Translations under genes and position numbers: made by a program
In this document: piece after piece, positions 13,302-25,353 of the stretch
Layout of the letters: every line of letters starts with the position of its first letter
How positions within the stretch are numbered: position 1 is the first letter of the stretch
Notes under the pieces: generated by a model
Told to the model about the DNA's origin: nothing
What the model saw: only the letters and a program-made list of their open reading frames with translations
The model's database searches: none
Source: Phoronis australis
Lineage: Eukaryota > Phoronida > Phoronidae
NCBI GenBank assembly: GCA_002633005.1
Contig: NMRA01000440.1
Span: 177,748-241,747 of the forward strand
Length of the DNA stretch: 64,000 nucleotides
Direction of reading: 5' to 3'

Positions 13302-13554
13302 ATGAAAAGGTCCGTTTGTCGAGGCTGTAGCAAAAGCAACTTGACTAAGAACGTCTCTGTGTTTAAATTTCCTTAAGTACGTAAAAGTTGCACTGAAATG
13401 GCATCGGTTTGTGCACCGCACAAGAGAGTGGAATGTCAGCCGTGTGGAACATGCCATTCAGTCGGGAGCCGCACTTTGTTTAGCACATTTCAAGGAATCG
13501 TGTTTTGACCAAACACAAAAGTTGTGCTACAATGAAAGACTCGCCACCTTGTAA
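13302..13554 (+). pseudogene. THAP zinc-finger domain with a one-base frameshift
   Basis: The ATG frame gives 24 codons with CRGC and VFKFP, then hits TAA at 13374. Skipping one base, the frame from 13375 runs 59 codons to a stop: KWHRFVHRTREWNVSR, then LCLAHFKESCF. Together these give C-x2-C, 49 residues, then C-x2-H, with the FP and W landmarks of a THAP (C2CH) DNA-binding domain. THAP domains occur in transcription factors and P-type transposases. One extra base fits a decayed copy or a sequencing error. No further domain follows. Confidence 0.6.
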
Positions 13555-14887
13555 ATGTATTTGAAAATTTTATAAATAATGAACAAACTGCTTCCATGCT
13601 AGGGCCAGTGATGCCAGGCCCTCGACTCCGGCCCAGATAGAGTGCTACTACAAGTAGGCTTATGCATTGTGTTTAGACTGCTCATTCCATCATGGCAATA
13701 GTGAATACGGGTAACCCAGGTTTAGTGCGGCCTTTTTCAGTGATTATTATGAGTCTATTTTGTGAATACTGACCACCCCTTGGTTCAGATGGTTGTGGCT
13801 CACATATGTCTACAGAATTTCCATGCTAGTGGATCGAGTTCATATGGCCTCATAGACAACGAATTAGTTCACTAAGTGGGAAATCGAATTCATTGTCTGA
13901 TTTTTCAAGTACTTGAGTATGATGCCCGTATCCACCCTCCTCCGTCTCCATAACAACTGCCCAGTTCTCGCTCAAAATCGTCCTTGTCTTCTGATCTGCT
14001 ATGTTCCACCATTGCAATTGATTGTCATGTGACCAAACGTCTTCCACCCATTACACCATTTGGCAGGAAACTTGGAAATAACTAAGTTTTCTTCAAAATT
14101 AAGAAATTCGCGACTATTTAGAATAAAAAGTGCATATTTAGTTACATTTCATGGTATTCATTTCATATTAGCTAACTGGAACCTCAAAAACTAAGAAAAT
14201 TCATGGTGAGAACTTTTTAAATTAACCACACACGCCCTAACTAGAACGCCCTGATCAGTATTAGACGCCCCAAAAAAGCAAGCATTGGTGTTTCTTAACT
14301 TGCTGACAGCATCCAAAATAAAAGTTAATGAGAAATGATGCAAGATATGACAAGTATGGACGCCCCATTTATGAAATGTTGGATCGACTTGCTGCCCACT
14401 TTGTCTTCGACATTCTAAAAAATAATACAGTAGTACAACACAAACTTTGCTAACAACCAACTAAAAGCAAAAATTTCAAAAAATTTGAGTTTTTGTTGAG
14501 AAATGTGACAAAACCACTGTCTGTCATACATAAATGTTAATTTAAAATGCCCAATAACACCATTCTCAGGACAAAAGAACTGATAAACGCCATCCACATT
14601 ATTTACTAGTGACACCTGTAGTCACTGTAGAACGTACATTCATTCAGTTGCAGCCATGTTGCCAATGTTAAGTCGCTTGTGACCTATAAAAGGAAAATAG
14701 CCAATTGCATTGCAGCTATTAATCATCAAAATCTTTGTGTCATCATACCAGGCTCTCAGGCTCTAATAAATCCACAACAATCAAATACCTTCATTTTCTC
14801 AAACCTGATGTCTTTAATTTATCATTGTCATAGGCAACACTAAGTTGTACATCAAAGAAGTTATGTAACACCCTTTCCTATAAGCTT
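13555..14887. other. No gene recognised
   Basis: Minus-strand open frames at 13850-14047 and 14191-14615 show no family features or convincing splice sites. A GACGCCC-rich patch near 14240-14370 recalls the interior of the hAT-type MITE at 34487. Confidence 0.4.
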
Positions 14888-15205
14888 CAACAAGCAATAC
14901 AGTAAGGCTACACGTGCAAACTGGACAGATGGTATAATTCCTATTCATATTCCCTCTACATTTCACAACAAGCAATACAGTAAGGCTACACGTGCAAACT
15001 GGACAGATGGTATAATTCCTATTCATATTCCCTCTACATTTCACAACAAGCAATACAGTAAGGCTGCACATGCAAACTGGACAGATGGTATAATTCCTAT
15101 TCATATTCCCTCTACATTTTTCAACAAGCAATACAGTAAGGCTACACATGCAAACTGGACAGATGGTATAATTCCTATTCATATTCCCTCTACATTTCAC
15201 AACAA
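14888..15205. repeat. 78-bp minisatellite, 4 copies
   Basis: The unit begins CAACAAGCAATACAGTAAGG. At 78 bp, a multiple of three, it leaves a 128-codon frame open on the minus strand (14814-15200) that repeats 26 residues four times. Nothing indicates translation. Confidence 0.95.
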
Positions 15206-15675
15206 ATCATTGCTAGCAACATATCTTGCTGTACGTTTGCCGTTCTGGATATACCCAACTTCCACAACAATGAAAATCAGTATCAGAAATATGTCAACAC
15301 TGCAACATGTTCTCTCCATTTTTATGGACCACACCTTGTTATTACCAATGTTGTAATAACGCGATGAACGCACCCTTACACTGTAACACTGTCACTTAAC
15401 ACATTTAATCGTTGACGTTAACGATAGTTTTATAGCTGGTCCTCCAGGAATCCCAATTAAAAATTAATCTCAGATTTTATCGATAAGTGATTTAGATTAT
15501 TAAACTTGCGTTGCCATGGACACTGGCAACCTAACACAGCACGTCAAACGAAACACCGGAAGTCCATGAAGACAAAGATGGAAAGCAAGTAGACTAACAG
15601 ACTAAAGAAATAATTAAGGTTTATGTAGAAACGTAACGTTTTGTCGGCGTATTTAGCCAAACATCTGCAAAACTA

Positions 15676-15752
15676 GATTTCAACCCAATAAAGGTATATA
15701 TTTTCAACCCAATAAAGGTAAATATTTTCAACCCAATAATGGTATATATTTT
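15676..15752. repeat. 24-bp minisatellite, 3 copies
   Basis: The unit is TTTCAACCCAATAAAGGTATATAT. Confidence 0.88.
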
Positions 15753-16068
15753 CCAAAAGTAGAAAACTTGTAGAAATTGATTTTTGACTTTATACCAAAC
15801 AGCAATAAATTGGATGACGTAACTGAGTCTTTTTTGTGAAATTTAGCAAAAAAAGAAAAGTACGAGCACAGGAAAACAACGGAATCGATAACATGACTAA
15901 ATTTTGTTCCATATAAATGTTCAAGATGAAATCTCAATAATGCTGTTTACGGTTTTCTAAATTATCGCTACGTTTTGGTTTCATGCAACTACTGATTTTT
16001 TTTCATAAAAGTCATTCCTTGAAAGCTTCTCGTGCAAAAATGGAAAATTTTTAAAACAATTCCCAACA

Positions 16069-16200
16069 GCATTTCTGAGAACAGTGCATAAAGTATGGTG
16101 TCTGAAAGTTACGCATGAATCTAATCAGCCACTTCAGAGAACAGACATAAAGTATGGTGTTTAAAAGGATTGCATTCGTGAATCCTATCAGCCATTTCCG
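16069..16200. repeat. Two diverged copies of about 66 bp
   Basis: GAGAACAG..CATAAAGTATGGTGT, then CATGAATC or CGTGAATC, TATCAGCCA and TTC, occurs twice. Confidence 0.7.
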
Positions 16201-16570
16201 AGATGTAATGTTCCTGTATGTTAATGCAAAATATGGCCATTTTTTGAGGGTCCTGCATAACCTTAAAGGTACACTATCGGGCGAACGTGTGAGTACACTG
16301 TGATGTAAACTTGATTCCAAGTTGTACGGTAAGGTTTCTGAACGCATTGTTTACTTTCTCACATTTTCCCTTCTTTAAGGATCCATTTGCATCGTCTAAC
16401 TAGGTTAATGTAGAACCAGAACTAAATCACATTTAAGCATAACCTATACAAAGTGTAGTTATATTTAGTGATAATTTGCAATTATATAACCTTTGCCTTA
16501 ACGACGTACCTTGGGGGCTCACATAACCCGCATCATGCAGTGTTATTCCCTAGCACGTCACCATACTTAC

Positions 16571-16602
16571 TGGACACGGTTGAGTAACTTGCGGCGGATC
16601 AT
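16571..16602 (-). CDS. Possible first coding exon (very short, uncertain)
   Basis: An ATG in a fair context (GAAAATGA) opens ten codons, MIRRKLLNRV, ending two bases into a codon at a good GTAAGT donor. If real, it could start a minus-strand gene running to the left. It would join in phase to the stretch at 8107-8201. Nothing else supports it. Confidence 0.2.
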
Positions 16603-17292
16603 TTTCGAAACAACACTCGTTCTTAAAAACATTTGGAAATTTTCAACCTACCTCATACTCACATCGTCACTATATGTTGTGCTTCTACTTAATTTGACCA
16701 AGCAATCACAAAGCTTGCGAGTTCCACTTTGAGAATTTGCTAACTGGCCAATTTCACTATATACAAAAAATGTTAAATAGTTTCCCAACCAGGGAATGAA
16801 CTGCTGCATTATTAAAAAACAGATCATGAAAAGTGCAGACTTGCATGTTCATGAAGAGGAAGTAGAGATGTGGTAAGGCCAAGAAACAGTAGTACCTGAG
16901 TGAAGACAACACAGTGGAGATGGATCGATGTAGTGCAATAGACACTGATCCCCAGAGTCTTAACTGGGATGAGTTAATTAAGAGGGTTATAATTAATATT
17001 TCTACAGAGTACAGACATACCGGCTCCAGCAGCCCAGGCAGCAACTGCCATAGTGTTCATAAAAAGTGATATTCCCTGGCCAGCTCCGTGCCAACATTAA
17101 ATGGAACAATTCCCTCACTAAAGGAAAAACACGGAGGTGATGTTGGATGTGGCTGAACTGTTCAGTCAGCAGACAAAGAGGAAATGAAAGGCAAACAAAC
17201 ACTGTACAAAAACAGCAATTGCCAATTTGAGAATGACATTTCTAACCAAATAATGCAGAATTGGTTAAACGCACGACACTTTTCATTGTTCA

Positions 17293-17818
17293 CAGTAAAC
17301 AAGAGTAATATGTGGCGCGACCCTGTTTGCTGCTCATTCAAAACAGGTCAAAAGCAATTAAAAGGGACTCTAATACTTTCAATCATAGCACATCATGCTC
17401 CACGTAGTGAATTGACGTGTTTTCCACAATTTCTTGACGGGTGATTTTACATTCGTGACATAGCAGAAAATGATCTTGGATGGCGCCATTTTGAAGATGC
17501 ACAGATAACCGACGGGAAAGACTGCAAACCGTTTGACCAATGTAACATTATTTGACGTTTGAACGAAGACATTCATTCATAGGCATGCAGTCTTTCCCGT
17601 CGATTATCTATGCATCTTCAAAATGGCGCCATACAAGATCATTTTCTGCAATGTCACGAATGTAAAATCACTCGTCAAGAAATTGTGGAAAACACGTCAA
17701 TTCGCTACGTAGAGCACGATGTGCTATGATTGAAAGTATTAGAGTCCCTTTTAATTGCTTTTGACCTGTTTTGAATGAGCAGCAAACAGGATCACGCCAC
17801 ACGTTACTCTTGTTTGCC
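17293..17818. mobile_element. Long inverted repeat (foldback element), about 234-bp arms
   Basis: The left arm 17293-17526 and right arm 17586-17818 are near-perfect reverse complements around a 59-bp spacer. They begin TAAACAAGAGTAA and meet at CGACGGGAAAGACTGCA / TGCAGTCTTTCCCGTCGA. No coding capacity is visible. Target duplications are not clear. It resembles a foldback transposon or a MITE with very long TIRs. Confidence 0.8.
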
Positions 17819-19070
17819 TGACTTTCCTGTTACCCCAATTCTTTAGTCATTCTTTGCAGTATTTCACACCCGCCGTGTCTCACTGTGTATGTCATCAGCT
17901 TATGCTCTGTGGTGGTATTACTGCGTCATTTTATCTTCACTTGAGAATGAAACAAGTATGTTTCGAAATATCGTGTGTCTTTTAATTATGTCGCTAGGTC
18001 AGTTACTTTATCTATGTTCAGTTGAGAGTAGAGTTTTGTTCCGCAGGTATGAACGTAATGGAATAAAGACTGTGAGCAATGAAAAGTGTCGTGCGTTTAA
18101 CCAATTCTGTATAACCGAAAACTTGATCCCGAAGTACAGCCAACCAAATAATGAAAAATAAGAAGAAAGTCATGAAAGATGTCCTCAAAACCAGATGCCC
18201 TCAAAACAGTGAAAACAGTTCTATTGCATCAACGGTAAGGTGGGACGGTGGTGGAAACTTAACACCAAAATATTGACCAATCCAGTGATTGTTTTGCAGC
18301 AGGCTCTCCCTCCCTTGTATAATCCAACACTACATGGACAACATTTAACAAGATTTGACGGCAACCTTAACTGAAATCCTCTTACCAGAAGCCTAAGCAG
18401 GCTTCCTTAATTTTCACAGGAAGCAAACTTGTTTACACAACAGAGACTTGAAAGTAGACTTGGGAATCCTCTTCAATACTCAAGTTCACTTGGCACTCAG
18501 TCGCTTGTTGATCAATCCAAAGTTAACGTATTTATAAATATACAAGTGTTGAAGTCAATATTTGTGCCAGACATCCATGAGCCACTCTCTCACTCAACAC
18601 TACTTAACCTTTCTTTCAACCACATTTAAGCACAAAGTTAATTTCCAAAACAAACTTAGACAACTGGTGGAAAACTGTTGCACTAAAATAAAGAAATGAA
18701 CTACTGGTCATATTGGGCCCACACAAACTTCAATTAAATGGATGAAACTCAACTCAGTTTTACTACTGTATGTAGAAACTGTTGGACAACTTGTAATCCT
18801 ATTCACCATTTGCATACATACAACCATTCCTAAAAAATCTTCACATGAAAATAATGGCAAAGTCCAGTTTGATAACATGCTAAATATCTAATTTCTTTGA
18901 CATGGAATAATTGTGAAATTTGTCATTAGTTCATTTTCAAATAACAGCTATCTTGCACCTATCACACGCTTTCTTCAATGACAGTTGCTTGGTATAAACA
19001 ATATTTTGGATAAAGTAAAATACTCCAACGCTTTTGTGTAACCCTTTAAAAAATCCAAATTTGACAAACA
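17819..19070. other. No gene recognised
   Basis: Open frames at 17889-18161 and 18429-18629 on the plus strand have no family features. Confidence 0.4.
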
Positions 19071-19242
19071 TTGTATCTTACAAATGGCTCATCACTCGTT
19101 ATCAATATCAACTTTGTACCTTACAAATGGCTCATCACTCGTTATCAATATCAACTTTGTACCTTACAAATGGCTCATCACTCGTTATCAATATCAACTT
19201 TGTACCTTACAAATGGCTCATCACTCGTTATCAATATCAACT
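19071..19242. repeat. 43-bp minisatellite, 4 copies
   Basis: The unit GTACCTTACAAATGGCTCAT followed by CACTCGTTATCAATATCAACTTT is nearly identical in all copies. The period is not a multiple of three. Overlapping open frames here are by-products of the array. Confidence 0.95.
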
Positions 19243-20263
19243 TCGGGATTCTGAACTCAATGCATTGTTTTCCAAAAAACCTTTTAGAAATCATTTTGAA
19301 ATGTGTCGTGAATTTACCATAATCAGCACATGGGCCACCCTCCCAACTTGTTTCTTTTGGTCACTGTAGCTTTGGCATATTTTTACACCAACACAGGGAT
19401 ATGAGGCAGAATGCTTACTCCAAGTTACCAGGCAAACACAGGCAGTATAACATAGCGTGGTTTATGAGCCTTCATGCACACGCATAAACCTAGGGAATTA
19501 TAGGCGCATTGATTTTTAATAAATCAAATGCGAGATTATCTCCACAAGAAATTACAAACACGTCCGTGACAGATGGACGAAGCTTAGAAATGAAAGTATT
19601 TTGCACACTATGAGATATGTTGCAGCTGACTCAGTAGCTTATTAAGATCACTTCCTAAATAAAAGACTTGTGTCATCCAAAATTAGAGGATTTCCATGTT
19701 GCTGTAACAACAACGCTGACTCTGAATTATTCAGAGTCCATACACTGCCTGAGGTGAACTTCATGAGATATCACACAAGGTCAGCCTAGTTTTGTTGTAC
19801 TGTATAGGTACTTGACTAGAAATTCTCAACCTATGAGTCACCAGCATCTAAATACCAGTAACAGAATGAAACCTGACATGCTGGTCAAAACAGATGAAAG
19901 CCATTGAACCAGGCTAAAGCAGTGTGTACCCAAAGCATGTTATGTGTGGCCAGAAATAGGATCCAGGACCAATACCATCTTGAAAACAGCAACTAGTTTG
20001 CCACTTTCAGTGAATACAAATCCAAGCAACATACAAAAGACAACAAAACCTGCCAGTCTCCATTTGTTCAACAATATAACAGGTGGTGTATAAAATCTTG
20101 AATTGCACAGTTTTTGAGTAGAAGCAACTCACACTAAGAATGAAGGAAGTCAAGATCTGTGTTTGCCCAGTAACATGAGTTTCTGTATAGCAATGGCCTA
20201 TCGGATTTAGTTCGACAGAGACGACAAGACAAAGGCTTGTGTAAATTTACTCATTCCAACTAA

Positions 20264-23125
20264 GGGCTGTTCCAGCAAAAAATGTATGGGAGGGGGGAAG
20301 GCACTTTCATCTTTTACCGACAGCTTATATTTTTCTTTTATTTCTTCAACCCATGACCCATAATTTTTAATTAAGTTGAAATATAAAATGCAACACTAGT
20401 TGCCTCTAGGATGACCTGTTAAATGCTTAGATGATCCAAGGACAACAACTAGCTGTCATGTTGAATGTCATCAAGAACTAGCTGTCATGTTGAATGTCAT
20501 CAAGAACTAGCTGTCATGTTGAATGTCATCAAGAACTAGCTGTCATGTTGAATGTCATCAAGAACTAGCTGTCATGTTGAATGTCATCAAGAACTAGCTG
20601 TCATGTTGAATGTCATCAAGAACTAGCTGTCATGTTGAATGTCATCAAGAACTAGCTGTCATGTTGAATGTCATCAAGAACTAGCTGTCATGTTGAATGT
20701 CATCAAGAACTAGCTGTCATGTTGAATGTCATCAAGAACTAGCTGTCATGTTGAATGTCATCAAGAACTAGCTGTCATGTTGAATGTCATCAAGAACTAG
20801 CTGTCATGTTGAATGTCATCAAGAACTAGCTGTCATGTTGAATGTCATCAAGAACTAGCTGTCATGTTGAATGTCATCAAGAACTAGCTGTCATGTTGAA
20901 TGTCATCAAGAACTAGCTGTCATGTTGAATGTCATCAAGAACTAGCTGTCATGTTGAATGTCATCAAGAACTAGCTGTCATGTTGAATGTCATCAAGAAC
21001 TAGCTGTCATGTTGAATGTCATCAAGAACTAGCTGTCATGTTGAATGTCATCAAGAACTAGCTGTCATGTTGAATGTCATCAAGAACTAGCTGTCATGTT
21101 GAATGTCATCAAGAACTAGCTGTCATGTTGAATGTCATCAAGAACTAGCTGTCATGTTGAATGTCATCAAGAACTAGCTGTCATGTTGAATGTCATCAAG
21201 AACTAGCTGTCATGTTGAATGTCATCAAGAACTAGCTGTCATGTTGAATGTCATCAAGAACTAGCTGTCATGTTGAATGTCATCAAGAACTAGCTGTCAT
21301 GTTGAATGTCATCAAGAACTAGCTGTCATGTTGAATGTCATCAAGAACTAGCTGTCATGTTGAATGTCATCAAGAACTAGCTGTCATGTTGAATGTCATC
21401 AAGAACTAGCTGTCATGTTGAATGTCATCAAGAACTAGCTGTCATGTTGAATGTCATCAAGAACTAGCTGTCATGTTGAATGTCATCAAGAACTAGCTGT
21501 CATGTTGAATGTCATCAAGAACTAGCTGTCATGTTGAATGTCATCAAGAACTAGCTGTCATGTTGAATGTCATCAAGAACTAGCTGTCATGTTGAATGTC
21601 ATCAAGAACTAGCTGTCATGTTGAATGTCATCAAGAACTAGCTGTCATGTTGAATGTCATCAAGAACTAGCTGTCATGTTGAATGTCATCAAGAACTAGC
21701 TGTCATGTTGAATGTCATCAAGAACTAGCTGTCATGTTGAATGTCATCAAGAACTAGCTGTCATGTTGAATGTCATCAAGAACTAGCTGTCATGTTGAAT
21801 GTCATCAAGAACTAGCTGTCATGTTGAATGTCATCAAGAACTAGCTGTCATGTTGAATGTCATCAAGAACTAGCTGTCATGTTGAATGTCATCAAGAACT
21901 AGCTGTCATGTTGAATGTCATCAAGAACTAGCTGTCATGTTGAATGTCATCAAGAACTAGCTGTCATGTTGAATGTCATCAAGAACTAGCTGTCATGTTG
22001 AATGTCATCAAGAACTAGCTGTCATGTTGAATGTCATCAAGAACTAGCTGTCATGTTGAATGTCATCAAGAACTAGCTGTCATGTTGAATGTCATCAAGA
22101 ACTAGCTGTCATGTTGAATGTCATCAAGAACTAGCTGTCATGTTGAATGTCATCAAGAACTAGCTGTCATGTTGAATGTCATCAAGAACTAGCTGTCATG
22201 TTGAATGTCATCAAGAACTAGCTGTCATGTTGAATGTCATCAAGAACTAGCTGTCATGTTGAATGTTGTCAAGAACTAGCTGTCATGTTGGATGTTATCA
22301 AGAACTAGCTGTCATGTTGGATGTTATCAAGAACTAGCTGTCATGTTGGATGTTATCAAGAACTAGCTGTCATGTTGGATGTTATCAAGAACTAGCTGTC
22401 ATGTTGGATGTTATCAAGAACTAGCTGTCATGTTGGATGTTATCAAGAACTAGCTGTCATGTTGGATGTTATCAAGAACTAGCTGTCATGTTGGATGTTA
22501 TCAAGAACTAGCTGTCATGTTGGATGTTATCAAGAACTAGCTGTCATGTTGGATGTTATCAAGAACTAGCTGTCATGTTGGATGTTATCAAGAACTAGCT
22601 GTCATGTTGGATGTTATCAAGAACTAGCTGTCATGTTGGATGTTATCAAGAACTAGCTGTCATGTTGGATGTTATCAAGAACTAGCTGTCATGTTGGATG
22701 TTATCAAGAACTAGCTGTCATGTTGGATGTTATCAAGAACTAGCTGTCATGTTGGATGTTATCAAGAACTAGCTGTCATATTGAATGTTGTCAAGAACTA
22801 AAGCGGCCATAAGGGTGGTCAAACAAAAAAGAAAATTGACTTCTGTCAGTGCATCCATCCCTGCCGTATATCTTTGTGCCAAATTTTGTCCAGTTGTGCC
22901 AAGCGCTTTTTGAGATAATCAACTTGTCTTGCCAAAAACTAAAATGGCCTACAGGGGGTGCTACAGTATTGAGGTCAGTGTTTGGCAAAAAATACCCACC
23001 TTTAATAATATACTTCTTTCATGAGGGACCATCCGTAATTTGAATTTTCTTCAAAAGACAACCACCCATAAACTTTTATATCAACTGCTATCCCCCCTCC
23101 CATACGGATTTTCCTGGAACAGTCC
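20264..23125. mobile_element. Harbinger-like TIR element filled with a 29-bp satellite
   Basis: The ends are inverted repeats of about 40 bp, roughly 33 of 40 matching, starting GGGCTGTTCCAG on the left and GGACTGTTCCAG on the right (read inward). Both contain TATGGGAGGGGGGA. The flanks are TAA at 20261-20263 and TAA at 23126-23128. A TAA (TWA) duplication with GG-starting ends is typical of PIF/Harbinger non-autonomous elements. No transposase is present. Most of the element is the tandem array at 20443-22800. Confidence 0.7.
20443..22800. repeat. 29-bp satellite array, about 81 copies in two blocks
   Basis: The unit is GAACTAGCTG TCATGTTGAA TGTCATCAA. About 62 units of the GAATGTCATC form run to about 22250 with no substitution that I could see. 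One GAATGTTGTC unit follows, then about 17 units of the GGATGTTATC form, and a final unit again carrying GAATGTTGTC. The unit is not a multiple of three and contains TAG, so it is not coding. Confidence 0.97.
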
Positions 23126-23128
23126 TAA

Positions 23129-24069
23129 CTTTACATAAACATGGTCAACACTAGTGTAGGCACATAACAAAGGAAATCAGCATTAGTAACACACCCCCAG
23201 GGGGGATTGGAATTCTACAAATGATACTGCTCAACAAAACAATCAACAAGGTGAATTCTCCATTTCCAGATACAACAACTGCTGTAAGACGCTGCATAAT
23301 GGATATCAAACAAGTCCACAACTGATTGAATTATCAGCCAACACATCACACTTAGGTTTATCATATCTACTTAGCAAAAGGAACAAAAATGAATGATAAA
23401 AAACAACAGATATTGATTCCTTCTTTAGTTTATCGATTAGAATATTCAAAAATACATTAAAGCCAGGCTGTACATTATCAATTAAAGTTCACGATAGAGA
23501 ATGGCTCAAGTCAAAACCACTTTAATTGTCTAAATGACAACGAGCGACTACGTAAACTTTCAAAGTCAAACATAGTTTTAGTTTTGTTTTCTTAATAGAA
23601 TAAAGACATCTTCCAATAACTACAAAGATAAAAATGTTTCGAGCAGCTTGCACTAATTTCATAAGTTGTCACCAACCACGACTTTGAAGAGGTGTCATCT
23701 GCTTCACTTTCAACTCCCACACATAGTACTGACAGTCAGTGTTCAGTGGCAGCCTCGTGTCAATAGCGGAGAATAACAGAGAGGCAAAGAACTATTAATA
23801 CATCAAAAATGTCAGTCTCTACAACCAATCCATTATTGTGTCATTAGCAAAGCATTTGAATATTGCAAAGCATACGCTTCTCTGCAATTCTAGCACTTGG
23901 AACTATGAGGCATGAGCCATCATTCAACCTACGTCGTTGTATGAAAGTAGGTATACTTATGTACAACACACAGCTCTCCATGTTTTGTCAACCCACATAC
24001 GAATATGAGAAAGCTTACTCAAATTACAACGCATAAAGGCATAAAGGCAGAATGAGTGAAATATATTAT
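23129..24069. other. No gene recognised
   Basis: AT-rich sequence after the TIR element. No GPS, PLAT or polycystin membrane exon was found here on the minus strand. Confidence 0.4.
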
Positions 24070-24235
24070 TCAACCTACATCAATGACAAAAATAAAGAGT
24101 GCTCTCAGGAGCAACACTTGGTGAAATCGAAAAAAAATTAAGTGAGAAGTTGATAACACAACCAAGAACATAACAACCATGATGGCGATGCCTATGACAC
24201 CCACGTACAGTACATGACAAGCCATTAGAAGTTCA
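24070..24235 (-). CDS. Candidate terminal exon with one hydrophobic segment (uncertain)
   Basis: A strong pyrimidine tract and acceptor (TTTGATTTGTTCATCAG) precede an open frame of 54 codons and a stop. The phase fits the preceding REJ exon (AT|T). The start reads ELLMACHVLYVGVIGIAIM, continuing into VVMFLVVLS, a segment long enough to span a membrane. The distal half resembles the head of the R repeat family found elsewhere in the window, so this may be an exonised repeat or a chance ORF. I see no AATAAA on the minus strand shortly after the stop. Confidence 0.3.
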
Positions 24236-24948
24236 CTGATGAACAAATCAAAACAAAAAAAGACGATCATCAAATGAGAAAACTTAGAATAACTTACAAA
24301 GGGTGAGTCATAGCATGGTGTAGATAGCCTGTGAGTTAGGTCTATTTACATACCAAATATGATAAGGCTTGGTCAAAGGATCGCGGAGCTAGAGCTCCCA
24401 AAACATAATTCAAAAAAAACATCCATCACAGCACCATCTTACAAAGATTTCATGTCAAGTCAAACTTGGAGAAATTTCTTTTCACCAGGTAATAACATTT
24501 AATTCTGTTATGGGCACAGTTTGTATAGTTCAGGGATTATCTACCACCACAAGCTGAAATTTGGAGCGTATTTAGCACCGTTGCGCCTTTTGGAAAATAA
24601 AATCGTAAAGTTATTTCTGTTGTTAATTTTACCCTAAACATCGCCTATCGGATACTGTCTTCTAAATAACACTAGTGGATATCTGAAGGTAGAGCCAACA
24701 GACAGAGACAGTGATCGTTTGTGTGCTCAAGGCCCAGAGAGGGATGCAATCTGCACACATAATGAGACAGTGAAGTAGTTTAAGGAACAGAACAGAGTCA
24801 CGCATGCTAACATTGTGACCACACGTGGGACTTCAATGGAAATTAATGCATGTCATTACTACAGCCCACACTTCCAAACGGATTCACGACATCAGTATGG
24901 ATTTTTTTGCACCTACTCGTTCAGGTTTATTAAGTTGCTTAAGGAGCA

Positions 24949-25267
24949 GGTGAACACTTGTCGCCAAGCTCTCTGACCTAACCTGCAGCTAATTTACACT
25001 GGAGTACCTACAGGTGAACATTTATCGCCAAGCTCTCTGACCTAACCTGCAGCTAATTTACACTGGAGTACCTACAGGTGAACATTTATCGCCAAGCTCT
25101 CTGACCTAACCTGGAGCTTATTTACACCAGAGAACTTACAGGTGAACACTTGTCGCCAAGCTCTCTGACCTAAACTGCAGCTTATTTACACCAGAGAACT
25201 TACAGGTGAACACTTGTCGCCAAGCTCTCTGACCTAAACTGCAGCTTATTTACACCAGAGTACCTAA
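24949..25267. repeat. 64-bp minisatellite, 5 copies
   Basis: The unit is TGAACACTTGTCGCCAAGCT followed by CTCTGACCTAACCTGCAGCT and a variable tail. It starts about 85 bp past the donor of the last REJ exon. Confidence 0.95.
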
Positions 25268-25353
25268 ATGAACACACTCCACACCCACGCACAGGAGCAC
25301 ACACCTACCAACCATACACTCCCTCCACCTTGTGTAAAAAGAAGTGAACTCAC

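Noticed and set aside
14814-15200. 128-codon minus-strand ORF with four 26-residue repeats
   Set aside because: It is a product of a 78-bp minisatellite, whose period is a multiple of three. It has no splice or family support.
20443-22800. 29-bp repeats that recall CRISPR repeat length
   Set aside because: The units are directly adjacent with no spacers, and the host is a eukaryote.
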